Shown here: one piece after another, positions 11,991-26,304 of the stretch
Position numbering within the stretch: position 1 is the stretch's first letter
Layout: each line of letters opens with the position of its first letter
Assembly (NCBI GenBank): GCA_018389105.1
Contig: JACATO010001215.1
Location: forward strand, 1 to 64,000
Source of the DNA: Nautilus pompilius
Taxonomy: Eukaryota; Mollusca; Cephalopoda; Nautilida; Nautilidae
Direction of reading: 5' to 3'
DNA length: 64,000 nt
Notes under the pieces: model-generated
Told to the model about the DNA's origin: nothing
Seen by the model: only the letters and a program-made list of their open reading frames with translations
The model's database searches: none
Made by a program: the position numbers and the translations under genes

Positions 11991-14462
11991 TTACCAGATC
12001 TACTAGCTTATCCTAGCAAACTGTGATGCTGGTGAACAAAAATGTAAACCTGTTTCTATGCAAGATGTGAAGACTGCAGAAGCTGCTTCTTGCTGAACCA
12101 CAGAAGTGGTTGAATTTACTGTAATGACTATAAAAAAAGTTAATACAATTTTGTTTCAATAAATTGGCATTGTAAGTATTTTTTACTGTTTTCTGTTGTA
12201 GTTCCACTTCAATTTTAGAAGAAAATTATTTTTAAAATTGACAAGGTCATTTTAGTATAACATCACTATCAAAAAACATAACTAGTGCCCCACAATAGCA
12301 AATCTGCAAACTCAGGAATTGCAGTCCCATGATTTCTTTTGTATGCACATTTCCTTTAATATATGTGTTATGGTTTGGAAATTATAAGCAGCTGACTGCC
12401 GAAGACTGGACCATGTTCATTGTGTATCAACATCAGTGAAAGCATTTGAATGTTTTGTATTTAACATTTTATAAGAATAGCGTATTATGTTTAAAAAATT
12501 TTTAATAGCATAATAGATTTGGTCATATTAATTATAAAATTAATTAATGACAGTATTTAGCGATGTTCACCAAACTAGTGAACTAAACTATATTAATTAA
12601 AAGTTTATGGAACTATACTCATTATGTTGGCTGAGAGGGTCAACCATTTTGAAAAAAACAAAACATTTCTGATACCTTTGTAATCGTTTCCTTACTGACA
12701 CTAAAAGTCAGACTGTACCAACAGTATGTATTGAAATAATTGATTGTTACAGCAGTGTATGTTTTCTTTATGGCAATTCAGGAATGGTGAACATGATTTA
12801 GTTTTGTTCTTGGATTATTAGGATTTCAATACATAAACCTCTGATTTATGTACATCATTTGAACAAGACAATCCTGATGACAGAGCACAATGCCTGCTTC
12901 ATTTGTTTGCTAAGAAGTGTTGTCAAGCCTGTGCCATGACAGTTCCACCATTTCTGCTTGGCAGGGAAAACCTTACCGGGATCTTCATATTTTAGATGTG
13001 AGACGAAAACACAGTACTTCGTGGAAACCCACATTGTTGTTTGGTGAAGAAGAACAAGGAAAACTATACTGGAGTGATATGTAAAACCAAGCTGTTCTCA
13101 ACTGAGATTCTGATGATCAAACTCAGGCTCTCAACAGCAGCTGTCCAAGAGTCTGCCATTGGACCACTATGACACAACATAGGAACCATAGGATGATCAT
13201 AAATTTGGAATAATAAAATATAGCTATTTTTTTTTATATGTTAAAGTTGAAGAAATTTTCCCTCGAAATAGTCTAAGTAGCTTGCCTCATCTTATCTGCG
13301 AGAGGTCAAATCTCTGGCTTGCTACACCTCCAAGTTTAAACAGTGCACTGGATGTTCCACTGTTCATATACATCCTGGATTTCCAAGCTAATAGAATGGC
13401 AGAAACTTTGTGCTGAGAAAAACAAAAAGAAGAAAAAAGGTGTGGAAACTGAACCATGACAATTGACTGCAAATGTAGATGTGGTAGAACATGTGTGGGT
13501 ATTCACAAGAACCATCAAATCTTATCTCTGGAACATGGGGTACAATGAAAGAGCAGTGAGACAAAAAAACCTCCTCTCCTCACTCCCACACAGTCAGGCA
13601 ATGACAGCAGTAGGCTGTGCAGATGGTGCCAAGCCTGAAAATGTCTTTTTCCCCCCCAACGACTGCATGCTCTCAGATAGCGGTTGTGCATGAGTGTGGT
13701 GCCATGAAACTCAGGAATTTATATTGCATCCTTTGTAAGCCTAGGCAAAATATATCGGCCTATCTGTCATGGTATGAGGTGTTACAGCTTATGTTCTGCC
13801 AAGATGGACTTATATCCAGTGGTAATCTGTTCATAGAGGACAGTATTTTTATGGAAGGTTTCCCATCTTACACAGCACCATAACATTGCCGTTTCCTGTG
13901 AAAGTGTCTCTTTAAACCCATTTCCTTGGACCCCCCCATTACAGGTTGTGTCAGAAATGGAAAAAGGGAATCCATCCATGACTGCCTTGCTTAAACAAAG
14001 GGCTACACCACAAAGAATTAACCTGACTTATTCTGCTAGTGTTATGTATGGTTCCAGAGCAAACTGGTATCAAACTTAAAATTAAAGACATTTTCATTCT
14101 GTTATATAAATCCTTGTTTATTCAAAAAAGTATATTGATTTAAAGCATGTGTAAGTATGGATTTTCCTGGAATATTTCTATTTCTATTTTAAATTATTTT
14201 TTTTTTTTAATCAATGAAATTACCAAAGAATTTTGTGCTGGTTCTCCTGTTTCTTTCTGATGTGTAATAACGTTCAGCCTGTTTACCTGTTTTGCAGTCA
14301 GTAATGTAAAATGTAAAGAAAATCTGGGTTGAACAAAATGATTACAAGCTAACGAACCAAAACAGCCATTTATAAATTAATTATCAGATGAACAGCACAC
14401 ATGTAACCATACTAGCCAGGATATACTGTACTATTATTATCACACTGAATATTATAATATAG
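11991..14462. other. Unassigned repeat-like sequence
   Basis: About 2.5 kb with scattered open frames of 60-90 codons (for example 13463-13693 and 13617-13883) that overlap and match nothing I know. Composition differs from neighbouring sequence (richer in CA and TG words), so it may be an old transposon body related to the mariner fragment upstream. That is inference. Confidence 0.35.
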
Positions 14463-14655
14463 ACTGGGCAAAAATGTATTCTTACATAATTTTTAATGGC
14501 TGCTAAAAAGGAAACAAAAGTTGTCTTTACAGGATAATTACTTGGCATTACACATAAAAAAAAACAGTAATTATCATGTAAATACCAAGTAAAGATGGCC
14601 TTCTAGTAGTATTTATGATAGCCATTAAAGATGAATATTTGTCTAATGATATCTG
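14463..14655. repeat. Imperfect inverted repeat (foldback / MITE-like)
   Basis: The left arm (about 14463-14550, with TTTTTAATGGCTGCTAAA and GTCTTTACAGGATAATTACT) pairs with the right arm (about 14572-14655) through TTTAATGGCT, CTTTAC, ACTTGG and ATAATTAC blocks in reverse order, with indels. An old miniature transposon is the likeliest explanation. Confidence 0.45.
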
Positions 14656-15820
14656 ATACATATTAGGCAAATATGCCGAAAGTTGAATGCAATATTATGC
14701 ATAAATTACTGTATTACCTTCTGTAGTAGTAGAATTCATATTAGGGAAGACATTGGTAAGTATAATACAGAATTCTGCGGATCTGAAGATGAGTGGCAAA
14801 TGTAGAATAGAAATAAAGACAAGTAGGAAATGGTTGGCATACAAAACACTGCTTAATGAAAATTAAACAGAGGCACACAAGAATTCATGGCAGACAAATT
14901 TTTGTTGTTAAAAGCAAGGGAAGGGAAGAAGGGATATATCACAATGAATGGGAGAGAAGAATATAAACAACAAAAGTGGAACAAAAAAAAAATGGTAGCA
15001 CAATGAACAAGATGAAAGATGGGACGGGAGAGTGTAGTGGTCAGACATATTTAAATGGAACCAGCAGGAATGTGGTTCTTAATTGATTAAGTTATACCTG
15101 GAGTATGCTGCAGTGTAGGATTCCCATCATGGATGGGGGGGGGGACCAAAAAAAAGTTCTTACTTAAAGTTAAAGGGCCTTGAAAGCCAAAGTATGAAAA
15201 AAATGGGGCTGCAGGGTTCTGTTTCACATAACCTTATCAATGGTGAGCAGTGTAGTGAGTTATGTAAACAAAAAGGTTGACTTGCTTGTGTCTCTGAAAT
15301 CTATGAACAGATCTAACTACCGGTTAAAACCGTCTGGTGAGTGGTGAATTAAAGAAGGTAATAAAAGCAATTTGCATATCAAAGAGGCTAGAGTAGACCT
15401 ATGGTTTTCTCCAATCTGCAGATCTTGATTGAGGCCAGATCCAGATCCAGCTCTTATAATATCTACAGTTTCAGCTATGACTCTGTGCTACTCTCGTGTT
15501 CAGTTTATTTTTCAAAAACTATCTGTGATGTTTTACTACATCACAACCTGAGTTTACGGCTTCCTACATACAATCTAAAGCTGAAGGGGGGGGAGTAATA
15601 ACGTAGGATGTAGGCAATAAGGCACTGGAGTTGGCCGAGCTTGGATTAAAGATGAATGTAGAGAAAAGGCGGATTTAGAGAGAGAGAGAGAGGGAATAAG
15701 CAAAAGAAAAAGAGCATTTTTTCTTGGAACCCATTTCTATTTTTTTTCTTTGCGTCATGCATTTTGTCACCTTTCCCCATAACTGATTACTGAATCGTGT
15801 ATGATATTATTATTATATTA

Positions 15821-15864
<44 letters not shown>

Positions 15865-15978
15865 CTTATTTCAGTCAACTTCTAAAGCTTGAATCAGAGT
15901 TAAAGTATGAAAAGGACAATGAAATCAAAAAAGACAAGTCTGCATCATGAAGCAGGTGAAAGCGACAATTACCTAGAG
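14656..15978. other. Non-coding sequence with simple repeats
   Basis: Contains a G9 run near 15137, a (GA)n tract at about 15677-15693 and a TTA array at 15804-15864. No gene recognised. Confidence 0.45.
15804..15864. repeat. (TTA)n microsatellite
   Basis: About 60 bp of TAT/TTA units with two interruptions near its left end. Confidence 0.9.
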
Positions 15979-18563
<2,585 letters not shown>

Positions 18564-18918
18564 CTTTAAGGAGAAGAATTTATTCTTTCTAATACGTCAA
18601 ATGTTTACCAATGTTTGTAAGTCTAATCTTACTTTTAAAAGACTTGGTCCGAAATATATATCCAGGAAAATGATTTAATTTCGTTAAGTAATTTATAAAC
18701 AAAATTAATCAATTCAATATTATTAGTAGTATTAATTACTAGTATCTTTTTTTTTTGATTTTGTTGTTAGCCTAGAGAACCCGTTTCAGTTACTTTTCCA
18801 ATCTCGGTTTACTAGATATGGAAACCCTTTTTCCACCTGTCAATGAATGATGCCGATTAAATAATATATTTGTTCTCGCACGTGTTGACAGCCTTTAAAT
18901 GAGTTCAAGAAAATTTGA

Positions 18919-18926
18919 TGACGTCA
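18919..18926. promoter_or_regulatory. CRE palindrome TGACGTCA (candidate)
   Basis: A perfect consensus cAMP-response element inside GATGACGTCACGGGTCACCC. Function is unknown; the motif is short and the site lies 3.5 kb upstream of the first recognised exon. It is not part of the GA-rich repeat family. Confidence 0.3.
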
Positions 18927-19078
18927 CGGGTCACCCCGAAAGAGCCACGTTCCATTTTTCGAGCCTTCTGCAGCATCCATTGCCTAGATCAGCTAGAAAA
19001 TTTGCAACGCGTGGATACTGTAGATAATTGCGTTCTTCTTCTTCCGCGATCGTTATCTTTTTGGATGCTGGACATTCC

Positions 19079-19120
19079 TGATGTGGCTGTGTAGTGTCAG
19101 GGTCACTACCAACCAGCGGT
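19079..19120 (+). repeat. SINE-like tRNA-related fragment, copy 1
   Basis: TGGCTGTGTAGTG at 19083-19095 resembles the RNA polymerase III box A. The 42-bp segment aligns without gaps to 29737-29778 at about 74 percent, and both are followed some 80 bp later by AGGAAATG. No convincing box B was found, so this is probably an old SINE relic. Confidence 0.35.
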
Positions 19121-19372
19121 ATCAGTTCTGCATCCTGTCACTTCCGCTTTCAATAGGAAATGGACAATCTCTGATAAAACTTCTGTTTGGCTTGGCTGAG
19201 CACCAGATAACTCCAGGAAATCCACGTAGATCGACTGGTAGAAGGGTTCTTGCTTTTGTAGATTTGCCAAATCCGAAGAGTAACGAAGTCGGGCCTTCAG
19301 TTACAGAGTTGCAACAGGTTGGTGCAGGGGTGGAGAACTAATCTACGCACTCAGCCATCCATCGCCATATTT

Positions 19373-19462
19373 GGAGAGAGAGAGAGAGAGAGAACGTCAA
19401 TACAGAAAGAGATGACGTCAGTACAGAGAGAGAGATGACGTCAGTACAGAGAGAGAGAGATT
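19373..19462. repeat. GA-rich repeat with two CRE palindromes
   Basis: A (GA)n tract followed by 23-bp-spaced units of the form GATGACGTCAGTACAGAGAG. Perfect TGACGTCA occurs at 19413-19420 and 19436-19443. The same unit builds the larger array at 54056-54675, so this is a dispersed family. Confidence 0.8.
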
Positions 19463-19731
19463 TTCAAAGCTCTGTCACAAAGCGTTAAATTACTACGGCT
19501 GCAAAAAAATGACAGGGTTAGGGTTAGATGGAAAAGTAGATTGCATTTCGGTAGGTAATCCATTCGTCCACCATAAATTTCCTTGTATTCCATCGCGAAA
19601 TTAGAAGTAGCAGCAGCTAATCACGAACACCTTTCCAACGCCGATTTGCGATGCAGCTTCATGATGCATAAATACCTAAATACCGATACGTCAACTACGT
19701 GTACATAACGGTTACTTAGCAGCTCTGTTTA

Positions 19732-20205
19732 GTGATGACTGCAGAAACAGGAGGTCTACCACCAGTCCATCCGTTCATGATTATCCGGAGGCTGTCCGAT
19801 AGTATAAGGCGAATACAGCCTACGTTGAGGTTAGCATATCTCATCAGCATTTTTCACAAATGCATGCCCATCTTTGTACATTCTGAACTAATCTCACTGC
19901 TTCAGACAAGTCACAATTCAGTTTTCCAATTGCTAATGGGCAGAGTCCGTATTTACTGCTGTCCACATGAACGGTTTTCAGACTGCAAGATAGATTTGGT
20001 GGTGCCACATCATAACTGGTTGTTATTAATATTATTTTTATTTGAATTTGTCAGACAGCCGGTAGGTTTAAGAGAGAAAATACAGGGTCATTTGTGCGTG
20101 GACTATATTCTACATCTGGTTTCGTCTTCATCAAGCCACGTTCCGGAAGGACAGCAGAGCGTAGAAGTTACAGTTCTTCAGACCAAACAATCTCGAAATT
20201 CTTGA
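19732..20205 (+). other. Unassigned open frame, 157 codons
   Basis: The longest open frame upstream of the receptor exons apart from transposon frames. Its product would contain a hydrophobic stretch (NWLLLILFLFEF) and several scattered cysteines. It matches no family I know and has no upstream or downstream partner. Composition is like the surroundings, so a chance frame is quite possible. Confidence 0.2.
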
Positions 20206-21794
20206 TGGAGCACATACAACTTCTGATCTCAACTTTACGAAACGTGTTTAGAATTACAGTAGAACGTCGACATTGTAAGAGTAATGTTGGCTGTACCGCA
20301 CAGTGGGCAACAAGAAGGAAACGGGATTTTTTTTTTCGCAGTCTGGTTAAAAGCCGTAGACTGCGCATCTGCGATAGCAAGAGGCGATGATCCCAGGAAC
20401 TGAACTAAACAGATGAAAACCTGACGTATATCCTCCACAGATTCGGACATCAAACACCGAATGGCATTCAATAATTTTCCTTCCTTTCTGCCAACTCACG
20501 TATCTCTCTGGTGCTTAGTAATTCACATTCAACTTAGCTGGTTTGTTTGTGTATATACCGATCAGAAGAAACCCCAGTCGACAGAAGAGTCTCTCTTCCT
20601 GCTCTGTACCGCAGACAGAACATTGGTACAGTATCTCGCCATAGCAAATTCTAAATTGCGTACTGAAGTAAGCTCTTTATAATGAAGCCCACGTGCTAGA
20701 TAACCAGTAAGAGAACACTGACTGAAAATTATCTTTTTTTTTAAATTTCCACAATTGAAGAAACGATGCTGGGACATTTATTCCGTGCTAAAAGTCTGAC
20801 AACTTGTGGCGTTGACTGATTACGTCATTAAAACCTGGGCCTTTGTCCGCCACGTCATTGGCATTGTATTACATTATTACAGAAAGGTGTCTCGAGTTTC
20901 CGCGATAAAACAGTTTCTGTATCTTCATAATTATCAGTAAACAAAACGATTTTAGCTGCAACGGTAATCGCTTTAGCACACTATATGCCCGGATCATTAC
21001 AGGCTGAAGTAAAACTAGTGGTTGTTATTTCTAAAATTTGTTTTACAGTTTATTTGCTTATTTTTTGGAAACTAAATTTTAGCAACGCGTTTATTATCTC
21101 TTTTAACATTTCTGAATTAGATATCTTTTTTTTTGCTTTGAATATCGAAATTTATCAATACATTTTTAGGAGAAATCCAATGGCATATTAACGTACCTTA
21201 TAATATCCTATTTTTTCTGGCATCACACACGCGCTCGCGCACCTGCTTTGAACGTCTTCCTTGATCTCTTTAATGACGAAACCTTTTACTGGAATAAATG
21301 AGAAAAGCTGATTAAAAACGATGTTAGAAATGTATAGACAGCGATAAAAATACAACTACAACTTTCTCTGCTTCATTAGAACTCATTCAACGATATAATT
21401 AATTCCCCGTAAAAATGTACTCTTGGGTACCTTTAATTTAAAAAAAAAAAAAATTCGAAACTATTTAATGAATAAAAAAAAGTCAATTACGGTATTTCAC
21501 CATTTTTCATTAACTATTGGACAGTTAATTCGGTTCGCTTCTTGTAGCTGCGAGTGGATTCACAAAGATTTTGTTCGTGAGCACGTTTCTGGTTTGAAAC
21601 GGTTGGTTGTTCAGAAAACAAACGGTTAAGTCAGCTGGTAAATTCATGAGGATATGGAAAGCGGGCTGTTTCCGCAGAAAGAATATAAGTATCTTAGTAG
21701 TATTTAAGGTTGGCTTCATCGTCCTTCCTCGATGTGCACAACGCATTTTTGTTTGTTGATCAGTTTTTATTTCTCAAAACTGTTTTGTTTGTAC

Positions 21795-21816
21795 CACACA
21801 CACACACACACACACA
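21795..21816. repeat. (CA)n microsatellite
   Basis: Eleven CA dinucleotides in a row. Confidence 0.9.
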
Positions 21817-22387
21817 ATTACAACTACAACACATTACATATATACACGTGTATTTGATAAATAAAGCAGAAGAAAATCGTGCTGCATCCTATGAAAAGTG
21901 ACAACTATCTGAATTTTAGCTGGTGTCCGTAATTTTCCAAACAACGAACAAATGAAGTCCTAGCCACAAAGAAAGTAAATACGTATCAATAAAAGTTTGT
22001 TTCTTCGCAAAGATTTTCATAGGTAAAAATCAATCACTAGTTTTTGAGAATGCAAACGTTAACTTTTCTATGTAGCCTACTCGTATCTCGCCTCATTTTT
22101 TTTTCTGTTGTTTACCTTTATCTGAGTTTATTTGTTGAATAGTTTGCTTTAGTAAATTAATAAAAACTAAATAATGTACTTTTAATGTCTTTGGGCAACG
22201 TTCAAAATACATTTTTTTTTAAATTCCAGTTTTAGAAGTTAGAGATAAACGTTCACGTTTCCTGTTCAAATGTAGGTATTATATCGGCAATTATTTGATT
22301 AGGTTTCCTTCTAAGAATACACGTAACTTTATATCTCTAAAGTTGCGTTTATAAACTTGTCACATAAATCTGATTCATCTTTTTCAG

Positions 22388-22441
22388 ATTATGGATGTTG
22401 GAATGAATAAAGACGAATACCATTACATTTTAGGAGGATTG
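22388..22441 (+). CDS. GRIA: AMPA receptor exon a: amino-terminal domain, 18 codons
   Basis: A short exon of exactly 54 nt, phase 0 at both ends. It follows a pyrimidine tract ending in TTTTTCAG and precedes donor GTAAGA. It encodes IMDVGMNKDEYHYILGGL, which matches the family segment ending YHYILANL, a helix and strand in lobe 2 of the LIVBP-like amino-terminal domain. From memory, a 54-nt exon at this place is also usual in vertebrate AMPA and kainate genes. This is the first exon I can recognise; the preceding one, expected to end shortly after a conserved Asp-Cys pair, was not found upstream and may lie outside the window. Confidence 0.85.
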
Positions 22442-22531
22442 GTAAGAAAGAAATGCCATCTTTAATAACATTAATCATTTACAGGAAAGCATTTATACAC
22501 AATGTAGATTAGACATCTATTTCTGTGCGCA

Positions 22532-22558
22532 TGTGTGTGTGTGTGTGTGTGTGTGTGT
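22532..22558. repeat. (TG)n microsatellite
   Basis: About 13 TG units starting 90 bp after the donor site of exon a. Confidence 0.9.
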
Positions 22559-25500
22559 ATGCTTTAGTTTCAGTAATGGTCTGGTGAAGTGCACTTGTAG
22601 ATGTGCCACAATCAATACAGTAAAAAAATTCATTGGATAAATAGTTTTAAAAGACGAGCTTCTGTTAATAAATTAACTTTCTTCGCTCTGTAAATAAGAA
22701 CTAGAATCATTTTAAACAGTGTACTGCTTGCAGTCAGGCTTGCAAAAATCTTCTGGTCTTTTCTGTTTTTTTGGTAATTTCTATCAGACGAAAATTTGAA
22801 TTCCACCCCCCCCTTTTAATCCATTTTTTCTTTCAACACGCCATCGATTATGTGTGAACACAGCTGTCATCAGAGACCCACTCGATAACTGCAACGTGCG
22901 TTACCCTTTAAAAGAAATTCTATCACGTTGTGCAGTTTCGTAAGACATATAAAAAATTAAGGAAAATTTAACTCCGATTAATAAAGTCTGTGAGATATCT
23001 TCGACCGGAAATCCGGTGCTGTATCGCTACGGTCCCATAGGGGACCGACTGTGTTCGGCGTAACCTCTCCGCATGACTTCTTGGAAATTCGGTGTTCTTT
23101 TTCCACAACTGAAAGTGACGATTTACAGTGAGGCTTTGAAGTCGGAAGTAACGGCCGCCTCGTGAGGCAGGCCTGGCGCGGCGCTATTACATCTCACAAA
23201 TGTTGTCTCTCCTGTTGACTCCTTAAAATTGCAAATGCCGTTTCCGTCGAATTTCCGTAGATATTCATCTGAATAAATTAACTGAGGAATGATAATTCTA
23301 GTGCCTTCGTTGACTGTCATAACGAACAGAAACACCTGGGTAATACACGTGGAAGGGAGTAAATGTCAGGTAATTGCCGCTTAAAAGGTGAACTTTTGTT
23401 TTCTTGTTTCGCTCTCTTTAACGGGAATTTCGTCTTGTGGTGGTTAATGATAGATAAAGAATTTTAAAAGGTTGCAGAATCTTGCATTAGGAAGTACGCT
23501 TGTTAATATATAGTAAATAATAATGTTTTAGTTTCTCTTTATGAAATCCATCATAAAACATTTATCATAACTATGAGTTCTCGTTGTCAAGATAATGGCA
23601 GAGTCTAGAAGAATTTTACAAACGTAAATTCATATCTGCATGTATTGTGACTATAGTGCCCTAGTACAGCAAGTGACCGGAAGTTATCTACAATTTTTGC
23701 AATGTACACAGCTGTAACACCTTACGCGGACCACTGTGAAGTCACATCTCTTAACAGGAGTGTCTCACTGTTGGCATTTTATGCTAAAAAGGTTTTAAAA
23801 TTTTAACTAATAAATAAATATCCAATTATGATAGCATCAAACTGCCCAAATTAGGGCCGTTAGACTGCTTATCTTTTGAATAGTAAAATCGAGATGTTTC
23901 CGTGTTTAAATAGACTAAATGTCGCAGCTGCCTGATTCGGATCTGAAATCTTGTCCCAGTCATGTAATGGATGTTTTACGAATTTTGGTTTCTTTGTAGT
24001 CAAATACAATAATTTGTAGTTTTAATAGATAAACAAACTTTGTAGTGGTCTTTAGTACAGATGAAGCGTTTGTATGAACACCAGTATGGTTTTTCACTAA
24101 TGTCACGTTAAGGGTGTTGGTCCTGGACTCGAATAAGCATCGAGTGTTGGTTTGAATGCCAGGACGGCGACTGCTGACTACTTTTGTTTCTCCTCTTCGT
24201 TTCGACGGACGGTCGGAGAGATGGAATAACAGGGCAGTCCGCCAAATAACAACTCCAAATCTCTACTCCACTCTTTGAAATTATAATCTGACAACCGCCA
24301 AAAATGTCCTGCCAAGGTTTGTATTTTAAAAAAAGAAGAAGAAGAAATACCGCAAAAAGTGTGAGATAAAATAGATACCAACTCCGGTACCAATTTGATT
24401 TAGAATTATTGATTGCCCTGGTGACAAGCGTATACTGCCCGTAAGCTAATCAATAAGTGTTTAATAGAGTTATACCGCTTTAAGCGTGATATTGAAAGTA
24501 ATTGGAATCCAGGCCAAGAAAAAATCATAATGAAAACGCCAAGCATGGGCAGCGATCGCCATAGCGAAGAAATAATTTCTCTCGTCGACTGGTCAATAGG
24601 GAAAACGGTTTTAGTGGGGGGAAAAAGTAAATCAGTGCAGGAAAATGAACGTAAAAGTTAAAGTGGAAAGGTGCCTGGGGGGTGGGGCTGAGAAAAGTGG
24701 TGTGGATGCAAGTAGTTTCCTCGTGCATTTCTTTAATTTCTCGGTTTTAAACACATGGTCTCCGTTCTAAACCAAAAAGTACCCGAGCAAAGTCAAAATT
24801 ATTACAGGCATACGTTATAGAAGGACTATATTAACAGTCAAAGTTAGTCAGAATTATTAATTATACAATTAGGAGTTTATAGGTAGGTACAAATTTTATC
24901 TCAGAGACAGTTTCCGAACAGAAATTCATTTACAGTTCATCTTTAATAACTGATATAAAGAACCAAAAAAGACAGCTTTTATGTGGTATTTACATCACAT
25001 TAAATATGTGGATCAACATATGTCATGTAAATACTATGGTTAGGATGGTCGTTCACGTCAGGATGAAAGATAAAGCAAAACTGAGATTCTGTCCAATTGG
25101 CTAACTTGGTGAGACAGCATTGGCAAGGTAAGGCGAGTTTTGGGATGAACATTACAGAGCAAATATGCCGGTATATGGTACAGTTGCTGAACAACATTAT
25201 TCCTAGTTACATTTAAAATCTCTAATAGAATATGTTCAGGAGAATCAAAAGACTTCAACAAGGCGTTGTTAATATTGTTTCATTGTCATGTTTCTGTGTT
25301 TATGCATTTAAAATGTAGACCTATGACTACTGTTAATTCTAAAATAATATTAAGGAAGATGTTTTCATAACTTTCTAGCACCACAAGGTACAGTAAGTTT
25401 AAATTAAATGAAATTACAATAATAAAGAATTAGAAATTTCCAAACCTGTCTTTACTCGTTTTTCTTTTATTTGTCTTATTATCAGCCATCGTTGCCAGAA

Positions 25501-25881
25501 GTTGGGGAAACTGAAAACTAGGGGACCTAAATGTGCTTGGAAGCAATATGCGATGGTGCTCCAACCCCGCTCTAAACGAAAATAGAATTTTGAAAAAAAA
25601 AATAAATGGTAAATAAGGCACTTATTCAAATTTTGCTCTGAAATTAAAATAGAGAATAAAGAATCAGCGAATCCAGACCAAATGTTGTACTGACCGCAGC
25701 AGTAAACACGTGTAAATTCCATCTTTTTACGACGTTTAACTGGTATTTTATTCTAAAGTTGGCCTGAGGGAAACATCTGCTGACGCATTAAAGATGTAAT
25801 TTTGCTTAATGTGGCAGTAGTGGGAATCAAGCGTTTTGTGCGTCTGATGCTTTCCAAATGACCGTGTTAAGGCGAGAAGTT

Positions 25882-26304
25882 CTAGAAGATTCTAACCATA
25901 AACTCACTATCCATTGTGTTCTTGAGTGATGATAATCTGGACCCAGATTGCGATGCCGAATTTGAGACAAACAGAGTTTTGCATACCTGAATGCCTTCTT
26001 GGTCAAGCGATTCGATCTTGGAACAGATGCTAAGGAGTTTTGGAATTTCTCCACACGTTATAACTCTGCTGCTACCAGCTTTAGCAATTCTACAAACACT
26101 TTTGATGTTAGCCGGGCTTTGTGTGCCGATAGCCTTACAGGTGGCAAGGACACACATTTTCTCCTGCTTGAGCGAGAAACGGTAATCAGCTGGCGCTTCT
26201 CTTAGAAGTGGAATGTACGGATCAGCTGGCACCTCTTTAGCGATTGAATGTATGGCAAATATATCTACAAAGAAATGAAAGCCCTTTTGACAACAAACGG
26301 TTTA
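25882..26304 (-). other. Unassigned antisense open frame (about 140 codons)
   Basis: On the minus strand a frame is open from just after a TAA near 26305 to a stop ending at 25882. The first Met inside that gives a long product is at 26232. It contains two adjacent 12-residue units, of which the second reads PYIPLLREAPAD and the first ends in KEVPAD. They come from a 36-bp tandem duplication at 26185-26256. The rest, for example SVCRIAKAGSSRVITCGEIP, matches no family I know. It lies in a receptor intron, antisense. It could be a transposon exon, a lineage-specific gene or chance. Confidence 0.25.
26185..26256. repeat. 36-bp imperfect tandem duplication
   Basis: Two 36-bp copies, both beginning ATCAGCTGGC and sharing TTAG and GAATGTA blocks. 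The unit length is a multiple of three and keeps the antisense frame open. Confidence 0.6.

Larger units (their letters stand above)
18564..22387. other. Non-coding sequence upstream of the first recognised receptor exon
   Basis: 3.8 kb. It holds a CRE palindrome (18919-18926), a SINE-like head (19079-19120), a GA/CRE repeat (19373-19462), an unassigned 157-codon frame (19732-20205) and a CA array. I found no receptor exon here, although missing 5' exons with little conservation could escape notice by eye. Confidence 0.45.

Noticed and set aside
19508-19529. Two telomere-like GGGTTA units
   Set aside because: Only two units, far too few for an interstitial telomere tract; chance is sufficient.
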